Shown: positions 34,320 through 41,689 of the stretch, piece by piece
Position numbering within the stretch: the stretch's first letter is position 1
How the letters are laid out: each line of letters opens with the position of its first letter
NCBI RefSeq assembly: GCF_019857225.1
Contig: NZ_JAFJSY010000042.1
Span: 1-64,000 of the forward strand
Direction of reading: 5' to 3'
DNA from: Streptomyces plumbidurans
GTDB taxonomy: Bacteria > Actinomycetota > Actinomycetes > Streptomycetales > Streptomycetaceae
Length of the DNA: 64,000 bases
The notes under the pieces: generated by a model
Told to the model about the DNA's origin: nothing
The model's input: the letters and a program-made list of their open reading frames with translations, nothing else
The model's database searches: none
Program-made: the position numbers and the translations under genes

Positions 34320-35375
34320 ATGCAGCTCGGGATCAACCTCGGCTACTGGGGTGCCGGAATGGACGCGGACAACCTGGCGGTCGCCAAGGAGGCCGACCGG
34401 CTCGGGTATGCCGTCTGCTGGGCCGCCGAGGCCTACGGATCGGACGCGGCCACCGTGCTCAGCTGGGTCGCCGCCCAGACCGAGCGCATCGACATCGGCT
34501 CGGCCATCTTCCAGATCCCGGCCCGCGAGCCCGCGATGACCGCGATGACCGCGGCCACGCTCGACTCCCTCTCCGGCGGTCGCTTCCGCCTCGGCATCGG
34601 CGTCTCCGGACCGCAGGTCTCCGAGGGCTGGTACGGCGTCAAGTTCGACAAGCCGCTGGCACGCACGCGTGAGTACGTCGAGATCGTGCGCAAGGCGATG
34701 ACCCGCGAGCGCCTGACGTACGAGGGCGAGCACTGGACGCTGCCGCTGCCCGGCGGCCCGGGCAAGCCGATCAAGCTGACCGTGCACCCCGAACGCGAGC
34801 ACATCCCGCTGTACATCGCCGCGATCGGCCCGAAGAACCTCGAGCAGACCGGCGAGATCGCCGAGGGCGCCCTGCTGATCTTCCCCTCCGCAGCGCACCT
34901 GGAGGAGACCACGATCAAGCACCTGCGTGCCGGGCGCGAGAAGGCCGGCAAGACCATGGAGGGCTTCGACGTCCACCCGACGCTGCCGCTGGCCGTCGGC
35001 GAGGACAAGGACGTGGCGACGCTCGCCGACGCCTTCCGTCCGTACACGGCGCTGTACGTCGGCGGCATGGGCAGCGCCAAGCAGAACTTCTACAACCAGC
35101 TCGCCCAGCGCATGCGGTTCGAGGCCGCGGCAGCCGAGGTCCAGGAGAAGTACCTGTCCGGCGACAAGCAGGGCGCCGCGGCCGCCGTACCGCACGACCT
35201 GATCGACCAGACGACGCTGCTCGGCTCCGTGGACCGCATCGCGGACCGGATGAAGGAGTACGCGGCGGCCGGAGTCACGAGCCTCAGCCTGAACCCGGCG
35301 GGCTTCACGCTCGACGAGCGGCTCGCCTCGCTCCGGGCCGGAACCGAGGCCCTGGAGCGCGCCGGACTGGCGTGA
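34320..35375 (+). CDS. LLM-class F420-dependent oxidoreductase, 351 aa
   Basis: Luciferase-like monooxygenase fold: MQLGINLGYWGAGMDADNLAVAKEADRLGYAVCWAAEAYGSDA, then RIDIGSAIFQIPAREPAMTAMTAATLDSLSGGRFRLGIGVSGPQVSEGWYGV, typical of actinobacterial F420-dependent LLM enzymes. AAGGGG 7 nt before ATG supports the start. Such enzymes reduce or oxidise unknown metabolites with coenzyme F420; no substrate can be assigned. Monocistronic, with 237 nt to the next gene. Confidence 0.9.
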   Translation: MQLGINLGYWGAGMDADNLAVAKEADRLGYAVCWAAEAYGSDAATVLSWVAAQTERIDIGSAIFQIPAREPAMTAMTAATLDSLSGGRFRLGIGVSGPQVSEGWYGVKFDKPLARTREYVEIVRKAMTRERLTYEGEHWTLPLPGGPGKPIKLTVHPEREHIPLYIAAIGPKNLEQTGEIAEGALLIFPSAAHLEETTIKHLRAGREKAGKTMEGFDVHPTLPLAVGEDKDVATLADAFRPYTALYVGGMGSAKQNFYNQLAQRMRFEAAAAEVQEKYLSGDKQGAAAAVPHDLIDQTTLLGSVDRIADRMKEYAAAGVTSLSLNPAGFTLDERLASLRAGTEALERAGLA

Positions 35376-35612
35376 CACCGGGGGCAGGAGGTTTCTGCGG
35401 CCGTGGTGGGGGCTCGGGGGGTCTTCCCCGCCACGGCCGTCACGGATAACAACGCGCCCGGGCCCGCTCGGTTACGCCCCCGTGCGGCCTTGAGGGTCCG
35501 CCTTTTGGCGGAGTTGTCCGATACAGCTGTTGCAGCACCTCTCGAGCCGCAATTGACTCGTTCTTTGCGGAATCCGGCGGAGTTCCGTGAGTCCTGCAGA
35601 GAGGTGTCCACG

Positions 35613-36401
35613 ATGCTTTCGGCAAAGAGCCTGTTCCAGGAGATCCTCGACGACGACGAATCGTTCGCCCTGTTCTGCTCCATCGCCGCCGGCGGGGAGT
35701 CACAGGGAGGCTGGGAGAACGGCCGCATCGCCGCGCTCGTACCGGACAGCGAGCGCCGGCTGGCCCCCAGGATCACCCGGCACGGGGCGGACGAGGACAA
35801 GCACGGGCGGATCTTCAACGCCCTGATCAACAAGCGCGGGCTCGACCCCGTCGAGGTCCCGCCCGAGACCGACTACACGATGCTCCTGGAGCGGCACGGC
35901 ATCGGCCTCTCCCACGACAAGCTCAAGGGCGAGGAACGGCTCACCGTGCAGGACATCATCACCTACCTCGCCCACAGCCGGGTCACCGAACAGCGCGCCT
36001 CCGAGCAGATGGACCTGCTGCGCAGGCACTTCGCCGACCACCCCGACATCGGCCGCGCGGTGAAGATGATCTCGAACGACGAGGACAACCATCTGGCGTA
36101 CTGCCACGAGGAGTTGCTGCGCTTCGCGCGTGCCGGGCACGGCCGGGCGATCCAGCGGACGCTGCGCGAGTGCGCGCTCGCCGAGATCCGCATCTACCGC
36201 GACGTCAGCCTCGCCGTCATGGCCCACATGGGACGCATCCTCGGCTGGCCGAGGACCAGGTCGGCGCTGCTCGCAGCCGGCATCCAAGCCGTCTACGCCT
36301 ACGAACGGCTCGCGGGCTGGCGGCGGATGGTGAGCCTGCGGATGCCGGAGCGGCGCGACGCGCTCGGCGGGCCCGCGGCCGCCGCACCCGAGTACGCCTG
36401 A
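35613..36401 (+). CDS. Ferritin-like domain protein, 262 aa
   Basis: ATG 35613 has GAGAGG 8 nt upstream; GTG 35604 is in frame but overlaps that site. A four-helix bundle with carboxylate/histidine motifs spaced as in diiron proteins is visible: ADEDKHGRIFNALINKRG, SRVTEQRASEQMDLL and MISNDEDNHLAYCHEELLRF. These give E/D-x2-H ligand pairs on separate helices. A fourth region follows at LRECALAEIRIYRDVSLAVM. It may be a diiron oxidase or iron-handling protein; the family seems common in Streptomyces but has no assigned role. The 237-nt upstream region carries a small hairpin (35497-35512), possibly in its leader. Confidence 0.8.
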   Translation: MLSAKSLFQEILDDDESFALFCSIAAGGESQGGWENGRIAALVPDSERRLAPRITRHGADEDKHGRIFNALINKRGLDPVEVPPETDYTMLLERHGIGLSHDKLKGEERLTVQDIITYLAHSRVTEQRASEQMDLLRRHFADHPDIGRAVKMISNDEDNHLAYCHEELLRFARAGHGRAIQRTLRECALAEIRIYRDVSLAVMAHMGRILGWPRTRSALLAAGIQAVYAYERLAGWRRMVSLRMPERRDALGGPAAAAPEYA

Positions 36402-36417
36402 GATCCGGGCAGCGGCC

Positions 36418-37425
36418 CTACAGCCAGCCCCGGCGCTTGAGCAGCCGGAAGAGCAGCACCTCCAGGGCGGCCATCAGCAGGATCACCGCCGGGTACGACA
36501 CGGTCCAGTGCAGCTCGGGCATGTGGTCGAAGTTCATGCCGTAGATCCCCGCGATCATCGTGGGGACCGCGGCCATGGCCGCCCAGGCGGAGATTTTCCG
36601 CATGTCGTCGTTCTGCCGGACGCTCATCTGCGCGAGATGCGCCGACAGCACGTCCGAGACCAGCCGGTCCAGCCCCTCCACCGACTCGTTCACGCGCGTG
36701 AGGTGGTCGCTCACGTCCCGGAAGAACGGACGCGCCTTGTCGTGCACGAAGGGCACCTTGACGCCGAAGGCCCCGTTGCCCGCGAGCTGTGCCACCGGCT
36801 GCGTCAGCGGTCCGGTGGCCCGGCGGAACTCCAGGACCTGCCGTTTGAACGCGTAGATCCGGGACGCGGTGTGGCGCGAGCCGCCGCCGGTCGGCGAGAA
36901 CACCTCCGTCTCCAGCTCGTCCAGGTCGGTGCTCAGTTCGGCCGCCACCTCCAGATAGTGGTCGACCACGGCGTCGGCGATCGAGTACAGCACCGCCGTG
37001 GGCCCCTGCCGGAGCATCTCCGGCTCCTCCTCCAGGCGGCGCCGCACCTGAGCCAGGGGCGACTCCTCGCCGTGCCGCACCGTCACCACGAACGAGTCGC
37101 CGATGAAGACCATGACCTCGCCGGAGGTGACGTTGTCGCTCGCCGCCTCGTACCCGACCGGCTTGAGGACCATGAACAGCGAGTCGTCGTAGATCTCCAG
37201 TTTGGGGCGCTGGTGCGCGCTGAGCGCGTCCTCGACGGCCAGCGGATGCAGCGCGAACTCCTCGGTGACCCGGTCGAACTCCTTCTCCGTCGGCTCGTGC
37301 AGGCCGATCCAGACGAAGGCGTCGCGCCCCCGGCGGCACTGCGCCAGCGCGTCCGAGAAGTCATCGGGGCCCTCGGTGCGACGCCCGTCGCGATAAATGG
37401 CACAGTCGACGATCACGGAGCGCAT
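36418..37425 (-). CDS. corA: CorA-type magnesium/cobalt transporter, 335 aa
   Basis: I start at ATG 37425 (MRSVIVDCAIYRDG) rather than the upstream GTG 37452, because the shorter form matches family N-termini. The large cytoplasmic domain (EFALHPLAVEDALSAHQRPKLEIYDDSLFMVLKPV) and long helix lead to two C-terminal membrane helices with the signature loop YGMNFDHMPELHW. The protein ends in LLKRRGWL, as CorA family members do. It forms a pentameric inner-membrane Mg2+ channel. Convergent with the ferritin-like gene (16 nt) and divergent from the histidine phosphatase gene. Confidence 0.94.
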   Translation of the reverse strand: MRSVIVDCAIYRDGRRTEGPDDFSDALAQCRRGRDAFVWIGLHEPTEKEFDRVTEEFALHPLAVEDALSAHQRPKLEIYDDSLFMVLKPVGYEAASDNVTSGEVMVFIGDSFVVTVRHGEESPLAQVRRRLEEEPEMLRQGPTAVLYSIADAVVDHYLEVAAELSTDLDELETEVFSPTGGGSRHTASRIYAFKRQVLEFRRATGPLTQPVAQLAGNGAFGVKVPFVHDKARPFFRDVSDHLTRVNESVEGLDRLVSDVLSAHLAQMSVRQNDDMRKISAWAAMAAVPTMIAGIYGMNFDHMPELHWTVSYPAVILLMAALEVLLFRLLKRRGWL

Positions 37426-37478
37426 TCTCCCGCCGTACCGGCGTGGACGCACCCCGTCGTGCGCCTACTCTTGGCCGC

Positions 37479-38165
37479 ATGCCCACGCTGATCCTGGTCC
37501 GGCACGGACGTTCCACCGCCAACACCGAAGGGGTGCTCGCGGGCTGGACGCCCGGTGTCGCTCTCGACGAACGCGGGGCCGCGCAGGCCGCCGCACTGCC
37601 CGGGCGGCTCGCCGAGCTGCCGATCCGCGAGGTGGTCAGCAGCCCGCTGCAGCGCTGCCGCGAGACGGTCCAGCCGCTCCTGGACGCCCGGCCCGAACTC
37701 GCCGTGCACACCGAGGAGCGCATCGGGGAGGCCCATTACGGCGACTGGTCCGGCCGCAAGCTCGCCGAGCTGGGGGACGAGCCGCTGATGCAGGTCGTGC
37801 AGGCGCACCCGTCGGCCGCCGCGTTCCCCGGCGGCGAGTCGATGCGGTCGATGCAGACCCGCGCCGCCGAGGCCGTACGCGAGTGGAACGCGCGCGTGGA
37901 GCGCGACCACGGAGCCGACGCCGTCTATCTGATGTGTTCGCACGGCGACATCATCAAGTCGCTCGTGGCGGACGCACTGGGACTTCATCTCGACCTCTTC
38001 CAGAGGATCTCCGTTGAACCGTGTTCCATCACCGCGATCCGTTACACCCGCCTGAGGCCGTTCCTCGTACGCCTCGGTGACACCGGTGACTTCACCTCTC
38101 TGGTGCCGCGTGAGGAGCCCCCGGCGGACGACGCCCCGGTCGGTGGCGGTGCGGGCGCACCGTGA
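37479..38165 (+). CDS. Histidine phosphatase (MSMEG_4193-like), 228 aa
   Basis: The RHG catalytic motif (LILVRHGRSTANTEG), the second arginine region (VVSSPLQRCRETVQPLL), Glu in IGEAHYGDWSGR and the C-terminal CSHGDIIKSLVADALG His define the phosphoglycerate mutase-like superfamily. It matches the actinobacterial 2,3-bisphosphoglycerate-dependent mutase-like group that is clustered with DUF3090 and mshC genes. The message is probably leaderless: TACTCT ends 7 nt before ATG and no ribosome site is present. Its substrate is unknown; the neighbourhood suggests a link to the mycothiol or related pathway, as inference only. Confidence 0.9.
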   Translation: MPTLILVRHGRSTANTEGVLAGWTPGVALDERGAAQAAALPGRLAELPIREVVSSPLQRCRETVQPLLDARPELAVHTEERIGEAHYGDWSGRKLAELGDEPLMQVVQAHPSAAAFPGGESMRSMQTRAAEAVREWNARVERDHGADAVYLMCSHGDIIKSLVADALGLHLDLFQRISVEPCSITAIRYTRLRPFLVRLGDTGDFTSLVPREEPPADDAPVGGGAGAP

Positions 38166-38268
38166 TCGTCGGGAGCAGTAGGGTGAAGCGGTTGCAGTAG
38201 CGCCCCCGTCCGCACAGTCCGTGCGGTCATCCGGTCCCATGTCGATCCCCGATTCCAGGAGACAGGAC

Positions 38269-38859
38269 GTGTCCCGTCAGGTGTTCCTCTACGACCCGCC
38301 GGACCGCTTCGTGGCCGGTACGGTCGGGCTGCCCGGACGCCGTACGTTCTTCCTCCAGGCCACCGCAGGCCCCCGTGTGACCAGCGTGGCCCTGGAGAAG
38401 ACCCAGGTCGCCGCCCTTGCCGAGCGCATGGACGAACTGCTCGACGAGGTCGTGCGGCGCAGCGGCGGCAGCGCCGCCGTCCCGGCCGTGGCCTCCACCG
38501 AGATCACCGACTCCGACCCGCTGGACACCCCGGTCGAGGAGGAGTTCCGGGTCGGCACCATGGCCCTCGCCTGGGACGGCGAGGAACAGCGCATGATCGT
38601 CGAGGCGCAGGCCCTCGTGGAACTCGACGCCGACTCCGAGGAGGACCTCGCGGAGGCCGAGGAGCGCCTGCTGCAGGACGAGGAGAACGGGCCCCCGATG
38701 CTGCGGGTCCGGCTGACCGGCACGCAGGCGAGAGCCTTCGCCAAGCGTGCCCTCGACGTCGTCAACGCCGGGCGGCCGCCGTGCCCGCTGTGCAGCCTCC
38801 CGCTCGACCCGGAAGGACACGTATGTCCGCGCCAGAACGGATACCGCCGCGGAGCGTGA
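38269..38859 (+). CDS. DUF3090 family protein, 196 aa
   Basis: GTG 38269 has AGGAG 7 nt upstream and gives the conserved start SRQVFLYDPPDRFVAGTVGLPGRRTFFLQA. Upstream in-frame ATG codons at 38221-38239 lack this spacing. The protein ends in a cysteine cluster (CPLCSLPLDPEGHVCPRQNGY) that looks like a small metal site. Function is not established; the family is conserved across actinobacteria beside the SCO1664-family and mshC genes. Overlaps the next gene by 37 nt. Confidence 0.92.
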   Translation: MSRQVFLYDPPDRFVAGTVGLPGRRTFFLQATAGPRVTSVALEKTQVAALAERMDELLDEVVRRSGGSAAVPAVASTEITDSDPLDTPVEEEFRVGTMALAWDGEEQRMIVEAQALVELDADSEEDLAEAEERLLQDEENGPPMLRVRLTGTQARAFAKRALDVVNAGRPPCPLCSLPLDPEGHVCPRQNGYRRGA

Positions 38860-39650
38860 CGCCCGTCGAGCTGCTCACCGACGGTGAGCTCACCGTGCGC
38901 GGCCGTATCCGCGAGGCGTCCAACGCGGCGCTGTACTGCACGATCTCCCACGAGGGGCGCGAGGCGGCCTGCATCTACAAGCCCGTCGCCGGCGAACGCC
39001 CCCTGTGGGACTTCCCCGACGGCACCCTCGCCCAGCGCGAGGTGGCCGCCTACGAGGTCTCCGAGGCGACCGGCTGGGGGCTCGTCCCGCCCACCGTGCT
39101 GCGCGAGGGGCCGTACGGCGAGGGCATGGTCCAGCTGTGGATCGAGGCGTCCGCCGGCGACGACGCCCCCGAGCTGCTCGCCCTGGTGGACGCCGAGGAG
39201 CCCGAGCCGGGCTGGAAGGCGATCGGCCTCGCCGAGGTGGGCGAGGGCCGCACCGCGCTGCTGGTGCACGCCGACGACGTACGGCTGCGCAGGCTCTCGG
39301 TGCTCGACGCCGTGATCAACAACGCGGACCGCAAGGGCGGCCATCTGCTGCCGACGGCCGAAGGCCGGCTCTACGGCATCGACCACGGGGTGACCTTCAA
39401 CACCGAGAACAAGCTCAGGACGCTGCTGTGGGGGTGGGCGGGGGAGCCGCTGGACCCGGAGGCGGTCGGCGTCCTCAAGACGCTCCAGGAGGCACTGGGC
39501 GCCGAAGGAGCGCTCGCCGCGCGGCTGTCCGCGCTGATCACCGGCGCCGAACTGGACGCCACGCGCGCGCGTGTCGCCGAACTGCTGGAATCGGGCAAGC
39601 ACCCGGAGCCCGGCGGGGAATGGCCCGCCATTCCCTGGCCGCCGGTCTAG
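38823..39650 (+). CDS. SCO1664 family protein, kinase-like fold, 275 aa
   Basis: ATG 38823 follows GGAAGGA and lies inside the end of the DUF3090 gene. Visible motifs are CIYKPVAGERPLWDF (a nucleotide-binding Lys), VINNADRKGGHLL (catalytic Asn/Asp-like) and YGIDHGVTFN (DHG metal-binding), in the order of HipA/PI3-4-type kinases. I recognise it as TIGR03843. Whether it phosphorylates anything is unknown. It lies between DUF3090 and mshC and is probably co-transcribed with DUF3090. Confidence 0.9.
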   Translation: MSAPERIPPRSVTPVELLTDGELTVRGRIREASNAALYCTISHEGREAACIYKPVAGERPLWDFPDGTLAQREVAAYEVSEATGWGLVPPTVLREGPYGEGMVQLWIEASAGDDAPELLALVDAEEPEPGWKAIGLAEVGEGRTALLVHADDVRLRRLSVLDAVINNADRKGGHLLPTAEGRLYGIDHGVTFNTENKLRTLLWGWAGEPLDPEAVGVLKTLQEALGAEGALAARLSALITGAELDATRARVAELLESGKHPEPGGEWPAIPWPPV

Positions 39651-39732
39651 GAGCAGACGGGCCGTCGTCGCGCAAGAGCGCCCCGTCGGCCATCCGGCCT
39701 GGTCCGGTTCGTATACGGAACTTCCGTCCGGT

Positions 39733-39738
39733 TAGGCT
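39733..39738 (+). promoter_or_regulatory. -10 element of a leaderless mshC promoter
   Basis: TAGGCT lies exactly 6 nt before the mshC ATG, so transcription should start at or next to the start codon. There is no Shine-Dalgarno sequence. The same TAGGCT-N6-ATG arrangement precedes trmI at 62834. Confidence 0.6.
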
Positions 39739-39744
39739 CATGAC

Positions 39745-40974
39745 ATGCATGCCTGGCCCGCTTCCGAGGTCCCCGCCCTGCCCGGTCAGGGCCGCGACCT
39801 GAGGATCCACGACACCGCGACCGGCGGCGTGGTCCCGCTCGACCCCGGTCCCGTCGCCCGTATCTACGTCTGCGGTATCACTCCGTACGACGCGACCCAC
39901 ATGGGTCACGCGGCGACCTACAACGCGTTCGACCTCGTTGAGCGCGTGTGGCTCGACACCAAGCGGCAGGTTCAGTACGTCCAGAACGTCACCGACGTCG
40001 ACGATCCGCTCCTGGAGCGGGCGCAGCGCGACGGCGTCGACTGGGTCGCGCTCGCCGAGCAGGAGACGGCCCTGTTCCGCGAGGACATGACCGCCCTGCG
40101 GATGCTGCCCCCGCAGCACTACATAGGCGCGGTCGAGGCGATACCCGGCATCGTCCCGCTCGTCGAGCGGCTGCGGGAGGCGGGCGCAGCCTACGAACTC
40201 GAGGGCGACATCTACTTCTCCGTCGAGTCCGACCCGCACTTCGGCAAGGTCTCCAACCTCGACGCGGCCGCCATGCGGCTGCTGTCCGCCGAGCGCGGCG
40301 GCGACCCGGACCGCCCCGGCAAGAAGAACCCGCTCGACCCGATGCTGTGGATGACCGCCCGCGAGGGCGAGCCCAGCTGGGACGGCGGCTCGCTCGGCCC
40401 CGGCCGGCCCGGCTGGCACATCGAGTGCGTCGCCATCGCCCTGGACCACCTGGGCATGGGCTTCGACGTCCAGGGCGGCGGCTCCGACCTCGCCTTCCCG
40501 CACCACGAGATGGGCGCCTCGCACGCCCAGGTGCTGACCGGCGAGTTCCCCATGGCCAAGGCGTACGTCCACGCCGGCATGGTCGCCCTGGACGGCGAGA
40601 AGATGTCCAAGTCCAAGGGCAATCTGGTCTTCGTGTCCCAGCTGCGGCGCGACGGCGTGGACCCGGCCGCGATCCGGCTCGCCCTGCACGCCCACCACTA
40701 CCGCTCCGACTGGGAGTGGACCGACCAGGTCCTGGCGGACGCCGTGGCCCGGCTCGGCCGCTGGCGCGCCGCCGTCTCCCGGCCCGACGGTCCGCCGGCC
40801 GAGGCCCTGGTCGAGGAGGTCCGCGAGGCTCTCGCGAACGACCTGGACGCCCCGGCCGCGCTCGCCGCGGTCGACCGCTGGGTGGCCCGTCAGGACGCCG
40901 AGGGCGGCACGGACACCGGCGCTCCCGGGGTCGTCTCGCGCGCCGTGGACGCACTGCTGGGCGTGGCCCTGTAG
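39745..40974 (+). CDS. mshC: L-cysteine:1D-myo-inositol 2-amino-2-deoxy-alpha-D-glucopyranoside ligase MshC, 409 aa
   Basis: Class I cysteinyl-tRNA synthetase-like catalytic domain without the anticodon-binding part. The N-terminus has YVCGITPYDATHMGHAATYNAFD (HIGH-type motif and zinc-ligand Cys), the middle has WHIECVAIALDHLGMGFDVQGGGSDLAFPHHEMG, and the KMSKS loop reads GEKMSKSKGN. About 410 residues is right for MshC and too short for CysS. The enzyme joins cysteine to GlcN-Ins using ATP, the penultimate step of mycothiol synthesis. Leaderless start inferred. A strong convergent terminator follows. Confidence 0.97.
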   Translation: MHAWPASEVPALPGQGRDLRIHDTATGGVVPLDPGPVARIYVCGITPYDATHMGHAATYNAFDLVERVWLDTKRQVQYVQNVTDVDDPLLERAQRDGVDWVALAEQETALFREDMTALRMLPPQHYIGAVEAIPGIVPLVERLREAGAAYELEGDIYFSVESDPHFGKVSNLDAAAMRLLSAERGGDPDRPGKKNPLDPMLWMTAREGEPSWDGGSLGPGRPGWHIECVAIALDHLGMGFDVQGGGSDLAFPHHEMGASHAQVLTGEFPMAKAYVHAGMVALDGEKMSKSKGNLVFVSQLRRDGVDPAAIRLALHAHHYRSDWEWTDQVLADAVARLGRWRAAVSRPDGPPAEALVEEVREALANDLDAPAALAAVDRWVARQDAEGGTDTGAPGVVSRAVDALLGVAL

Positions 40975-40992
40975 TACCCCCCCACACGCAAA

Positions 40993-41022
40993 GGGGCGCT
41001 TCCTCCCGGGAGGAAGCGCCCC
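40993..41022. terminator. Bidirectional terminator between mshC and the Q-rich gene
   Basis: A perfect 30-nt palindrome, 15 bp each side (left arm GGGGCGCTTCCTCCC), 18 nt past the mshC stop and 18 nt past the stop of the convergent gene. Confidence 0.8.
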
Positions 41023-41040
41023 ACCGCTGTCAGCGGCCGG

Positions 41041-41640
41041 TCAGATGCGCTGGATCCGCACGCTGCGCAGCACGTTCGGGGCCTGGGTGTCCCAGACGCC
41101 GATCACCTGGTGGCCGAACGCGAAGGCCTCCTGGATCTGCTGGTGCAGCTGCGGGGCCGGGTTGTTGAGGACCCGGAACTGGTTGTTGATGCGCAGGAAG
41201 ACCTGCTGCGGCTGGCCCTGCAGCGGCTGGACGATGTCGACGAAGCCGTTCGCCACGCCGGCCGCGAGCGGCTGGGCCTGGACCTGCTGGATCACCTGCT
41301 GAACGACCGTCTGCCCGAGCTGCTGGAGCTGCTGCTGCGTCTGCTGCTCCTGCTGCCGGGCCTGCTGGTCGTGCTGGTCCTGCTGCTGACCGTAGGGCTG
41401 CTGCCCCATCTGCTGCAGCAGTTGCTGGTACGGCTGCTGCTGTCCGAGCTGCTGGAGCTGCTCCAGCGAGCCGCTCATCCCCATCGGCTGCTGCTGCCCG
41501 AGGCCCGGCTGCTGCCCGAACGGCTGTGACTGCCCGAACGGCTGCTGCCCGAACGGCTGTTGCTGGCCGAACGGCTGCTGATACGGCGACGTGCTCGGGT
41601 TCTGCTGTCCCAGTTGGCTCATCTGCGGGGTGGTGCTCAT
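41041..41640 (-). CDS. Glutamine-rich low-complexity protein with small C-terminal domain, 199 aa
   Basis: Residues 1-120 are about one third to one half Gln with Pro, Gly, Phe and Leu, in repeats such as QQPFGQQ and QLQQLGQQQ: a prion-like composition, very rare in bacteria. Residues 120-199 are ordinary: GVANGFVDIVQPLQGQPQQVFLRINNQFRVLNNPAPQLHQQIQEAFAFGHQVIGVWDTQAPNVLRSVRIQRI, likely alpha/beta. There is no signal peptide, so it is not secreted like a chaplin. It lies 49 nt downstream of a subtilase gene on the same strand, so the two probably form an operon. The family is not one I recognise. AAGGTG provides the ribosome site. Confidence 0.8.
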   Translation of the reverse strand: MSTTPQMSQLGQQNPSTSPYQQPFGQQQPFGQQPFGQSQPFGQQPGLGQQQPMGMSGSLEQLQQLGQQQPYQQLLQQMGQQPYGQQQDQHDQQARQQEQQTQQQLQQLGQTVVQQVIQQVQAQPLAAGVANGFVDIVQPLQGQPQQVFLRINNQFRVLNNPAPQLHQQIQEAFAFGHQVIGVWDTQAPNVLRSVRIQRI

Positions 41641-41654
41641 GCGGGTGTCACCTT

Positions 41655-41684
41655 CCCTTGATGGTTGGGCCCTTGATGGTTGGG
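41655..41684. repeat. Tandem 15-bp direct duplication
   Basis: Two perfect adjacent copies of CCCTTGATGGTTGGG in the 49-nt gap between the subtilase stop and the Q-rich gene start. The copy nearer the gene abuts its ribosome site. Confidence 0.85.
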
Positions 41685-41689
41685 ATCCG

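Noticed and set aside
41041..41640. Q-rich protein as a secreted chaplin or amyloid coat component
   Set aside because: No signal peptide and no chaplin cysteine pattern; grouped instead with the cytoplasmic subtilase.
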